From positions 372,001 to 436,000 of the forward strand of contig CAVUAO010000002.1 of assembly GCA_963739515.1 (NCBI GenBank): 64,000 nucleotides of DNA. The letters run 5' to 3'. This stretch comes from JBFYTX01 sp963739515 (GTDB lineage Bacteria > Chloroflexota > Dehalococcoidia > Dehalococcoidales > RBG-16-60-22). Shown piece after piece: positions 56,880 through 64,000 of this stretch. Position numbers and translations under genes: made by a program. Below the pieces are notes generated by a model that did not search any database, was not told the DNA's origin, and saw nothing but the letters and a program-made list of their open reading frames with translations. Within the stretch, counting starts at the first letter, position 1. The number at the start of each line of letters is the position of its first letter.

Positions 56880-58862
56880 ATGTATAACTTGCTGGAACGA
56901 GGTGCTTTTGTTCTTTCCATAGATGCTGAATCATTCGTCCCCTTGACACGTGATCCAATGTGCCAGGAAGTCATTGGCCTCCTGCTGGAACTGATGGAGC
57001 GATATAATATACATGCAACATGGGCAGTACAAGGGAACATGTTGGTAGACAGGCGTGAATTTGTCGTAGAGAATCAATCACCAGGTGTCATCCCGAATTA
57101 CGAGAAATTGTCATTAACCGAGTCGTTGGTTAATAAGCCGTATACCCAGTTACACGGGGCACCATCATGGAAGGGAAAGAATGTCATACAGCAAATCCTG
57201 AGTTGTAAAACGTCCCAGGAAATCGGTTGTCACACCTTTTCTCATACTCGAGCAGGGGATTTAACTTGTAACCGAGAAAAGTTTGAGGCGGAACTGAAGA
57301 CGTGCCAGCAGGTATTTGACAGGTTTGGGGTGACACTATACTCTTTTATTTATCCGTGGAATTCCGTCCAGTACGTTGATAGCCTGCGGAATTATGGATA
57401 TATCGCTTATCGCGGTCCATCCCCCGATTGGTACGCCAGATTACCCGCTTTCCTGCAAAGGTTAGCTTATCCGGTTGACCATTGGCTTCGTATACCGTCA
57501 CCGGTGCCTACTGTTAGCTGCGAGATGGGAGTGTGGAACTTGCCAGCAAGCTATTTTTACTTTTGTGGTGCTGGCTGGGGAAAGATGATACCCATGTCAC
57601 TACGGGTTAACAAAGTTAAGAAAGGACTTCATCTTGCTGCCAGAGAGCGACAACTATTCCATCTATGGTTTCACCCTTTCAACCTGGTGAGTAATACAAA
57701 GTATTGGCTTAGGGGATTGGAGAGTATCTTCGCTGAGGTTAGCCGATGTCGTGACCGTGGCGTATTGGAGAACCTTACCATGGGTGAGGTAGCTATTAAA
57801 CTTGAAAACTCGACTAAAGGAAAAAATACCGTCTCTCACTCCATCATATCTAGTTCGAAGGGGAAATTGAAATATGATGAAAGTAGCCCTTTAAAACGGG
57901 GCGTTTTTACCCTTTCCTTAGATACTGAGCTGGCCTGGGGCGCAGTACACGGAGGAAATCTCAAAGAGCGTGAGGTCCTACTCCAGCAGACCAGGGAGTG
58001 CATTGGCAGGTTGTTGAAGCTGCTGGAAAAATATCAGATCCACGCTACCTGGGCGGTCGTGGGTCACCTCTTTCTGGAGCAGTGCCAACCTGTTAATGGA
58101 ATCAAACATCCCGAGATTATCCGGCCAAAATACAGCTGGTTTCCCGATGATTGGTTCCTTCCCGATCCATGCTCCCGGCTTGAAGACGCACCCCTCTGGT
58201 ATGGTCGAGATATCATCCGGCAAATTCTAAATTGCCAGGTCAGCCAGGAAATCGGCTGTCATACCTTTTCTCATGTCCAGGTTGGTGAGCCAGGCTGCAG
58301 CCGGGAATGCTTTGCTTCAGAACTGCGTGCCTGCCGCGTTGAAGCGGAGAAGCTTGGCTTGAATCTTCACTCCTTTGTTTTTCCTCGTAATTTAGTCGGC
58401 CAACTTGATATTTTAGCTGAAGCCGGGTTCACTGCTTATCGGGGGGTTACCTCCCATTGGTCGGAGCGTTTCCCTGTTATCGTTTCCAGAGCATGCCGCC
58501 AATTGGATCATATTCTCCCTCTCTCGCCACCCGTGGTGTTGCCCAAGAGAGAAGATGGGTTGTGGAACATGTCAGCCAGTTATTTTTACCCTTCAACTTA
58601 CCGCTGGTGGGGGCGGATGCTCGGCCAATCGCGGATGTTAAAGGTTAAACTGGGACTGCGACAGGCTGCTAAAAAGCGCCGTGTCTTCCACCTGTGGTTA
58701 CACCCCTTTAACCTGGCCAGCCAGCCCGATAAGCTCTTTGGTGGACTGGAGACCACTTTCGTTGGGGTCTCTCGCTATCGTGACATGGGCCTGCTGGACA
58801 ACATGACCATGGGGGAATTGACCGATAACCTTAAGCGTCAAGCAGGACAGAAAACCTCTTAA
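56880..58862 (+). CDS. Tandem double polysaccharide deacetylase-like protein
   Basis: 660 residues made of two homologous modules, about 1-315 and 340-655, joined by a Ser/Lys-rich linker. Each begins with a hydrophobic strand and an Asp (VLSIDAE in the first, LSLDTELAWG in the second), has HATWAV, then EIGCHTFSH (the NodB H-x3-H metal site) and a proline-rich strand (IYPWN, VFPRN). Each ends with the same FHLWFHPFNL / FHLWLHPFNL segment. No signal peptide. These carbohydrate esterase 4-like enzymes remove N-acetyl groups. The first module has lost parts of the segment after the first Asp and may differ in activity. Confidence 0.82.
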   Translation: MYNLLERGAFVLSIDAESFVPLTRDPMCQEVIGLLLELMERYNIHATWAVQGNMLVDRREFVVENQSPGVIPNYEKLSLTESLVNKPYTQLHGAPSWKGKNVIQQILSCKTSQEIGCHTFSHTRAGDLTCNREKFEAELKTCQQVFDRFGVTLYSFIYPWNSVQYVDSLRNYGYIAYRGPSPDWYARLPAFLQRLAYPVDHWLRIPSPVPTVSCEMGVWNLPASYFYFCGAGWGKMIPMSLRVNKVKKGLHLAARERQLFHLWFHPFNLVSNTKYWLRGLESIFAEVSRCRDRGVLENLTMGEVAIKLENSTKGKNTVSHSIISSSKGKLKYDESSPLKRGVFTLSLDTELAWGAVHGGNLKEREVLLQQTRECIGRLLKLLEKYQIHATWAVVGHLFLEQCQPVNGIKHPEIIRPKYSWFPDDWFLPDPCSRLEDAPLWYGRDIIRQILNCQVSQEIGCHTFSHVQVGEPGCSRECFASELRACRVEAEKLGLNLHSFVFPRNLVGQLDILAEAGFTAYRGVTSHWSERFPVIVSRACRQLDHILPLSPPVVLPKREDGLWNMSASYFYPSTYRWWGRMLGQSRMLKVKLGLRQAAKKRRVFHLWLHPFNLASQPDKLFGGLETTFVGVSRYRDMGLLDNMTMGELTDNLKRQAGQKTS

Positions 58863-58959
58863 TAAAACGCCAGGATTCTAACCATTTTCTTACTTGTCCC
58901 CAACGCCACTCTAACTACACCGTTTTAGAATAGATTCAGTATCATCGAGGTAACTTTAT

Positions 58960-60744
58960 TTGAATTATTCCTATAAAGTATTACAGGTAACAGCCGCTGA
59001 TGTGACTGTTAAGAAGCTTTTAATGCCATTAATTGACAGGCTCACTACTGAAGGTTATCAGGTCCATATCGCCTGTTCGGAAGGCGATTATGTCTCCGAT
59101 CTTCGCGCCCAGGGATATACGGTGCATAATATTGGGATCCAGCGGCGAATCAATCCTATCTCCAACCTCAAATCTCTGTGGCACCTGTATCGCCTCATGA
59201 AGCGGGAACGCTTTGATATTGTCCACGTGCACACGCCGGTGGCGGCGGCATTGGGGAGAGTGGCAGCCTGGATGGCTAGGGTGCCTGTCATTATCTACAC
59301 AGCCCATGGTTTTTACTTCCACGATAATATGTCCGGATGGGTCAGGCGCTTTGTTATCTGGGTGGAAAAGCTCCTGTGCCTTATTACGCATCTGGTCTTT
59401 ACCCAGAGTCATGAAGATGCCGTTAACGCTGTGAAGGAAGGTATTTGCCCTAAGGACAGATTAATATGTATCGGCAACGGCGTCGATATCGGACGCTTCA
59501 CTACCGAACCCCTCCAGGCCAGAGCAAGCCTGGGACTGTCGCCAAAAGATAAAGTTGTTGGGTTTGTAGGACGCCTTGTCGGAGAGAAGGGAATTCTGGA
59601 ACTCATCGAGGCGATGGACCCGGTAGTTCGGACTATCCCCGAAGCCAAGCTACTGATTGTGGGAGATAAGCTTGACAGCGACCGTGACAGAAAAACGAAA
59701 CAGGTTATCAACAATCTACTGGCAAAGGAGAATCTAGCACCCCATATTTTATTCACAGGTTTTATTGATGAAGTCCCCAAAGCAATGGCCGCCCTGGACC
59801 TTTTTGTTCTTCCCTCCCATCGAGAGGGGATGCCTCGTACCATTCTTGAGGCTATGGCAAGTGCCAAGCCGGTCATAGCTACCAACGTCCGTGGCTGCCG
59901 AGAAGAGGTGGTTCCTGACCTGACCGGCTTGCTGGTGCCAGTAAGGGACCCAGCAGCGCTGGCAATAGCAATAATATCTCTTCTGTCAGACCCGAGATTG
60001 GCCCGGCAGATGGGAGATGAAGGCAGACGGAGAGCCTGTGAGCTTTTCGATGAACGCATCGCGCTTGACAACCAGGTTAGGGCTTATGCCGAAATCGTCA
60101 GTAGAAGATTAGCCAGCAAAGCCTCGTTTAAAAAGATGGTTCATCGAAAGAGGATTCAGCTCTGGGCAAAGAGGATAACAGATATTATCTTGAGCTCCCT
60201 GAGCTTGACATTCTTATGTCTACCATTCCTGGTAATTGCCGCCCTTATAAAAATTGACTCGCCTGGTCCGGTTTTCTTCCTCCAGGAGCGAACAGGGAAA
60301 AACGGGAAGGTTTTTCGCATATGGAAATTCCGCACGATGATAGACGGTGCTGTCAATCATGGCCTGGGGTTTAACATAGCCAAAGACGACCCCCGCCTTA
60401 CCGGGGTGGGTAATTCGCTCCGTAATTGGGGGATTGACGAATTACCCCAGCTGATTAACGTCTTAAAAGGAGAGATGAGTATAGTCGGTCCACGTCCTGC
60501 CCTTTGTTACCAAACGGAACGCTATAACGACTTTCAACGGCAGAGAATATTATTCAAACCCGGCATAACAAGTCTGGCAGTTGTAAGCGGACGGAACCTA
60601 CTCTCCTGGAAAGAACGCATCAAGCTGGACGTCTTGTATATCAATAGACTGGTCTCTATGGTGGGATTTAAAAATCATCTTCAAGACATTCTGGGCGGTA
60701 TTGGTCAGACGACGGGGAATCTATGGCTCCGGAGGCATAAATGA
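58960..60744 (+). CDS. Fusion of GT4 glycosyltransferase and phosphoglycosyl transferase
   Basis: 594 residues in two enzymes. Residues about 1-385 are a GT4 glycosyltransferase (LWHLYRLMKRERFDIVHVHTP, VGRLVGEKGILELIEA, E-x7-E motif in REGMPRTILEAMASAKP). Residues about 395-594 are a bacterial sugar transferase (PGT): one membrane-inserted helix (SLTFLCLPFLVIAALI), DSPGPVFFLQERTGKNGKVF, KFRTM, and DELPQLINVLKGEMSIVGPRP. The PGT starts repeat-unit synthesis on undecaprenyl phosphate and the GT4 could add the second sugar. I use a TTG at 58960 after GAGG; no upstream ATG fits. Confidence 0.88.
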   Translation: MNYSYKVLQVTAADVTVKKLLMPLIDRLTTEGYQVHIACSEGDYVSDLRAQGYTVHNIGIQRRINPISNLKSLWHLYRLMKRERFDIVHVHTPVAAALGRVAAWMARVPVIIYTAHGFYFHDNMSGWVRRFVIWVEKLLCLITHLVFTQSHEDAVNAVKEGICPKDRLICIGNGVDIGRFTTEPLQARASLGLSPKDKVVGFVGRLVGEKGILELIEAMDPVVRTIPEAKLLIVGDKLDSDRDRKTKQVINNLLAKENLAPHILFTGFIDEVPKAMAALDLFVLPSHREGMPRTILEAMASAKPVIATNVRGCREEVVPDLTGLLVPVRDPAALAIAIISLLSDPRLARQMGDEGRRRACELFDERIALDNQVRAYAEIVSRRLASKASFKKMVHRKRIQLWAKRITDIILSSLSLTFLCLPFLVIAALIKIDSPGPVFFLQERTGKNGKVFRIWKFRTMIDGAVNHGLGFNIAKDDPRLTGVGNSLRNWGIDELPQLINVLKGEMSIVGPRPALCYQTERYNDFQRQRILFKPGITSLAVVSGRNLLSWKERIKLDVLYINRLVSMVGFKNHLQDILGGIGQTTGNLWLRRHK

Positions 60745-60935
60745 CGATTTTACGGAAACAACGTCTGAAATTAAGAAGGATGACTTTGGCCGGCAGGTAA
60801 AAGTAGGTAAGCCTGACCAGGTCAGTGCATTGGATAAAGGCTAGTATTTAACTAAGCCGGCAGTCATGAACCGTGTTGGATTAGTAGCGGGTCAATAACA
60901 TAAAAAGTGATAAATATTCTAGGAGAAACTAAAAA

Positions 60936-62087
60936 ATGCAGGTACCTCTATTCAAAATCTACTGGGACAACAATGATATCGAACAGGTTACTTCGGTAAT
61001 AAAAAAGGGAAGCTATTGGGCGATAGGCCCGGAGATCAAAGAGTTCGAGAAGCGATGCACTGAATACGTGGGTGTAAAATACGCACTCGCGTTAAATTCC
61101 GGGACTTCAGCTTTGCATACCGTTTTGGCTGCCTATGGTATCGGCAAGGGTGACGAGGTAGTCGTTCCATCTTTCACTTTTATCGCCACGGCAAACTCCG
61201 TGCTAATGGTAGGCGCCAAGCCGGTATTTGCGGATATTGAGGGAGAGACTTACGGGCTCGACCCGGCGGATGTGGAAAAGAAAATTACGCGCCGGACCAA
61301 AGCTATTATGCCCATTCATTACGGGGGCTTATCGTGTCGCATCAAGGAACTGAAGAAGATTGCAGAAAAGCACAAGGTCCTTCTCATTGAGGATGCCGCC
61401 GAGTCACTGGGTGCTACAGTCGATGGGCAAAAGGTAGGGAGCTTTGGCGCCTCTGCTATTTTAAGCTTCTGTTCTCCCAAGGTGATTACGATGGGAGAAG
61501 GCGGAATGATCTTTACTAATTCCAGAGACATTTATGAAAAGTCAAGGCTGATATATAACCATGGCAGGGTGGAAACGAGCGATTATTTCACCTCCACCGA
61601 GCAAATGGAGTACGTAACCTTGGGCTATAACTTCAGAATGTCAACGATGACAGCCGCCCTGGGAATATCCCAGATAGAAAAGATAGACCGGGTTATCCAG
61701 ATGAGAAGAGAAAATGCCAGTTACCTTACTAAAAAATTATCCTCAATAAAGGAGATTAAAACTCCTACGGAGCCGGCTGGCTATTTCCATCTTTATCAAA
61801 TGTATACTATCAGGCTTAATGCCGGAGACGGCGTCAGGGATAAGCTTAAGGACTATCTTAACAAGAGCGGCATTGGGACGAAGGTTTACTTCGACCCGGT
61901 TCACCTGAGTCTTTTTTATCGTCGAGACCACGGCCACAAAGTCGGAGAGCTGCCCGTGACCGAAAACATTTCACGGGAAGTTCTCACCCTGCCGATGTTT
62001 CCTACTCTAACTAAAGATGAAATGGATTATATGACCGATAAGATAAAGGAGTTTTTCTCAGCAAACCCTGCTAAACCCGTAAAGTAA
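60936..62087 (+). CDS. DegT/DnrJ/EryC1/StrS-family sugar aminotransferase
   Basis: 383 residues. PLP-dependent: GVKYALALNSGTSALH, the Asp in VLLIEDAAESLGA, and the Schiff-base lysine in FCSPKVITMGEGGM, with GYNFRMSTMTAALG in the second half. Transfers an amino group from glutamate to a keto-sugar nucleotide, giving the 3- or 4-amino sugars that the formyl- and acyltransferases nearby could modify. The 190-bp spacer upstream has no gene. The neighbouring epimerase gene probably makes or shapes its keto-sugar substrate. Confidence 0.92.
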   Translation: MQVPLFKIYWDNNDIEQVTSVIKKGSYWAIGPEIKEFEKRCTEYVGVKYALALNSGTSALHTVLAAYGIGKGDEVVVPSFTFIATANSVLMVGAKPVFADIEGETYGLDPADVEKKITRRTKAIMPIHYGGLSCRIKELKKIAEKHKVLLIEDAAESLGATVDGQKVGSFGASAILSFCSPKVITMGEGGMIFTNSRDIYEKSRLIYNHGRVETSDYFTSTEQMEYVTLGYNFRMSTMTAALGISQIEKIDRVIQMRRENASYLTKKLSSIKEIKTPTEPAGYFHLYQMYTIRLNAGDGVRDKLKDYLNKSGIGTKVYFDPVHLSLFYRRDHGHKVGELPVTENISREVLTLPMFPTLTKDEMDYMTDKIKEFFSANPAKPVK

Positions 62088-62144
62088 ACAAGGGAAAATA
62101 CCCGGGTATCGTCCCGGGAAATCTATTCCGCTATGGAGGTAAAC

Positions 62145-63056
62145 ATGAAAGTACTGGTAACGGGTGGAGCCGGATTTATTGGCTCAACTGTGGCTTCGAA
62201 ATTAGCTCAGAAAGGACACCAGGTAACCATTTATGATGTTGGTGTCTGGGACACAAAAGAAGACCACACCGAGTACATCAAGGGTGATATATTTGACGTT
62301 GGTCATCTGACAACTACCGTCAAGCAATGTGACGTCGTTGTTCACATGGTTGGTTTAGCTGACGCCAGGTCAGCCCAAGAACACCCTCAGATGAGCTTTG
62401 ATTTAAATATCCGAAGCCTTCAGGTTCTTCTTGAGTCCATGAGAGGTAATGACGTTGCTAGGCTTATATTGCCTTCTTCCGCAGCTATCTATGGTGCAGT
62501 TGATAGGTCACCCGTGACAGAGGGGACAGCACCCAAGCTTAGCGGTGTTTATCCCTACCATAAATATATGGCTGAGAGACTGGCAGAAACTTATAGCCTG
62601 AATTACGGTATTCATATTACCATGTTGCGTTTATTCAATGTGTACGGAATAAAAGGGCAAGGCATATTGAATATCCTGATGGAGAAAGCCATGAAGGGCG
62701 AACCAGTCAAGCTTTTTGGCGAGAAACAAAAAAGGGATTTCATCCATGTATCCGATGTCGCTAATGTCTTTGCCAGCGCCCTGGAACTTGACCACAGATT
62801 TGAAATTTACAATGTTGGAACTGGTGTAGGGAGAAGTATTGAAGACCTGACAAAAATAGTCAAGGAATATTTCCCTAATCTTGAAATCCAGTTTGGAGAA
62901 TACAAAGGTGTACTTTACGACTCTGTTGCTGACATAGTCAAACTACGACGCGCCACCGGTTTTAACCCTGACGTTAGCGAATCAAACATCAGAGAAACGA
63001 TACGGAGTCGAATCGGCCAGAATAAAACTGATTTTATTGGAGCTATGTCCAACTGA
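62145..63056 (+). CDS. NAD-dependent nucleotide-sugar epimerase/dehydratase
   Basis: 303 residues, short-chain dehydrogenase extended family. The NAD site is VTGGAGFIGSTVASKL, the catalytic triad appears as Ser/Ala in LPSSAAIYG with Y-x3-K in YPYHKYMAE, and DFIHVSDVANVF and YNVGTG follow. I take the ATG at 62145, since the upstream in-frame ATG at 62133 is itself part of the GGAGG ribosome site. Its reaction (4-epimerase, 4,6-dehydratase or reductase) is not settled by sequence. Confidence 0.9.
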   Translation: MKVLVTGGAGFIGSTVASKLAQKGHQVTIYDVGVWDTKEDHTEYIKGDIFDVGHLTTTVKQCDVVVHMVGLADARSAQEHPQMSFDLNIRSLQVLLESMRGNDVARLILPSSAAIYGAVDRSPVTEGTAPKLSGVYPYHKYMAERLAETYSLNYGIHITMLRLFNVYGIKGQGILNILMEKAMKGEPVKLFGEKQKRDFIHVSDVANVFASALELDHRFEIYNVGTGVGRSIEDLTKIVKEYFPNLEIQFGEYKGVLYDSVADIVKLRRATGFNPDVSESNIRETIRSRIGQNKTDFIGAMSN

Positions 63057-63066
63057 AAGGAGAATC

Positions 63067-63519
63067 ATGGGGAGATTTAAAGATTGGAAAAGACCTGAAT
63101 TTAACGAGGCGGGTGTGACTAAATGGAATTGGATGTGTCAACACCCTGAAAACCTCAGGCTTGGTAAAAATTCAGATGTCGGCGCATTCACTTATATCAA
63201 CGCAAAATATGGGGTTGAGATAGGAGAAGAAGCTCAAATTGGTTCACACTGCTCAATTTACTCCGAGTCTACAATAGATGATAAAAAGGGGAAAGTAATA
63301 TTACGTAGGAATGCCAGGATAGGAGCACATTGCGTCGTAATGCCAGGTATTACCATAGGTGAGGATGCTATCGTAGCTGCGTGTAGTTTTGTAAATAAAG
63401 ATGTACCAGAGGGCGCTATATGGGGAGGTGTGCCTGCGAAGTCACTACGTTCCTCAAACAATAAATTACCGGATGGTATTTTATATTCTGCGTCGCCTGA
63501 GAAGTCGCTAAAAGTATAA
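63067..63519 (+). CDS. Hexapeptide-repeat acyltransferase
   Basis: 150 residues of left-handed beta-helix: LRLGKNSDVGAFTYINAKYGVEIGEEAQIGSHCSIY, then NARIGAHCVVMPGITIGEDAIVAACSFVNKDVPEG. The ATG at 63067 follows AAAGGAGA. The longer frame from 63037 overlaps the epimerase and is unlikely. Probably N-acetylates the amino sugar made by the DegT enzyme (PglD/WlbB-like role), but could be an O-acetyltransferase. Confidence 0.86.
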   Translation: MGRFKDWKRPEFNEAGVTKWNWMCQHPENLRLGKNSDVGAFTYINAKYGVEIGEEAQIGSHCSIYSESTIDDKKGKVILRRNARIGAHCVVMPGITIGEDAIVAACSFVNKDVPEGAIWGGVPAKSLRSSNNKLPDGILYSASPEKSLKV

Positions 63520-63540
63520 CTATATAGAAGAAGTGAAACA

Positions 63541-64000
63541 ATGGCAGTAAAAAACAGTGTAGCCGAACGACACTACGAAGAAACTATGGTTAATCTAAGT
63601 CGTGAGGATGCACTCCTTATTCATTGCGCCCGTCTTGATTTATCCCCGAAACGATATGAGGCGATAAAAGATATCCTTGCCGGAGATATTCACTGGGATT
63701 TGATGATAAAAAAGGCTGCCTGGCACCGGTTGTCGCCTCTCCTGGCTCATTGTTTAATGTCTCCAGATTTACGAGAACTTATCCCAATGGCCATCCTGCA
63801 AAGGATGCGAGGCGCCTACTATCAGAGTTTGGCCAGGAATATTGTTCTACAGGATGAGCTTTCCCGCTTGTTGTCCATATTTCAACAGGAGCAAATACCG
63901 GTCGTCGTGCTCAAGGGCGCCGCCTTACTGGAAAGCATCTACGGCGATATCAGTTTGCGGCCGATGGGCGACCTCGATATACTTGTCCGGCCTGAGCATC
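63541..64000 (+). CDS. Nucleotidyltransferase-fold protein (NTP_transf_5-like), 3' truncated by window edge
   Basis: 153 codons are visible and the frame is open to the edge. The N-terminal 110 residues are helical and include WHRLSPLLAHCL. Then VVVLKGAALLESIYGD ISLRPMGDLDILVRPEH shows the GxALxxxxYGD and RPxGDLDILV motifs (with the metal-binding D-x-D) of the uncharacterised nucleotidyltransferase family often found in exopolysaccharide clusters. Its target is unknown, possibly a sugar or a protein. The ATG follows GAAGTGAAACA with no strong ribosome site. Confidence 0.82.
   Translation, partial: MAVKNSVAERHYEETMVNLSREDALLIHCARLDLSPKRYEAIKDILAGDIHWDLMIKKAAWHRLSPLLAHCLMSPDLRELIPMAILQRMRGAYYQSLARNIVLQDELSRLLSIFQQEQIPVVVLKGAALLESIYGDISLRPMGDLDILVRPEH

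Noticed and set aside
60745..60935. Short 19-codon frame after the GT4-PGT gene
   Set aside because: It only overlaps the stop codon by chance and is too short; no conserved feature.

Overview
The window looks like a chromosomal contig of an anaerobic bacterium of the Chloroflexota, most likely Dehalococcoidia. I infer this from the gene content and protein style: a four-subunit 2-oxoacid:ferredoxin oxidoreductase beside NuoEFG-like subunits, a rubredoxin/Rieske/rubrerythrin group, LL-diaminopimelate aminotransferase, archaeal-type phosphoglycerate mutase, and several small proteins of a kind I associate with that class. No rRNA or marker phylogeny was available to confirm it. Seven intact tRNA genes are present: Ser-GGA, Ser-CGA, Arg-CCG, Pro-TGG, Gly-TCC, a CAT-anticodon tRNA and Arg-TCT. 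Clear sigma-70-like boxes (TTGxxx, 17-18 bp, TAtaxT) precede most of them.

Layout. 1-2.1 kb: oxygen/peroxide-tolerance iron proteins. 2.2-6.9 kb: coaE, a tRNA-Ser pair with two tandem GIY-YIG nuclease genes anchored on the tRNA 3' end, small unknown proteins and a nucleotide-sugar pyrophosphorylase. 7.1-13.1 kb: tRNA-Arg, then a seven-gene operon for 2-oxoacid oxidation (PorGDAB) and an NAD(P)H/ferredoxin diaphorase module (NuoE/F/G-like). 13.2-18.5 kb: tRNA-Pro, a B12-radical SAM enzyme, an AT-rich trypsin-like protease, tRNA-Gly with a decayed second copy, and a GYD/response regulator/histidine kinase operon. 18.6-28.7 kb: a thioesterase, an acyl-CoA synthetase behind an unusual leader, and a branched-chain-type ABC importer (livH frameshifted; livM, livK, livF; livG on the opposite strand) with a phenylacetate-CoA-ligase-like enzyme. 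Together these suggest import and CoA activation of carboxylic acids. 28.7-32.3 kb: a patchy AT-rich stretch with a putative nuclease, a methyltransferase, a palindrome and paired repeats.

32.3-42.5 kb is a compact minus-strand operon reading dxs-pgk-apgM-tpiA-miaA-dapF-dapL-hflX-eamA. It joins isoprenoid entry, lower glycolysis/gluconeogenesis, tRNA modification and lysine/peptidoglycan precursor synthesis; hflX carries a frameshift. After a DedA protein, tRNA-Arg(TCT) is followed by a 1.7 kb AT-rich remnant of an integrated element (excisionase-like gene, a helix-turn-helix gene with an internal amber codon, small ORFs).

From 45.4 kb to the right edge lies a surface-polysaccharide locus: glmS, a NusG/RfaH-like antiterminator, a flippase, three GT4 glycosyltransferases (one fused to a phosphoglycosyl transferase), AsnB, a polymerase-like membrane protein, a formyltransferase, two hexapeptide acyltransferases, a double polysaccharide deacetylase, a DegT aminotransferase, an epimerase and a truncated nucleotidyltransferase. 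The glycan is probably rich in N-acylated, possibly formylated or amidated, amino sugars.

The observations most worth following are the tRNA-Ser-anchored GIY-YIG tandem units, the leader-ORF/alternative-hairpin arrangement before the acyl-CoA synthetase, the nuclease-and-repeat island at 30.9-32.2 kb, and the cluster of single-base insertions in livH and hflX.
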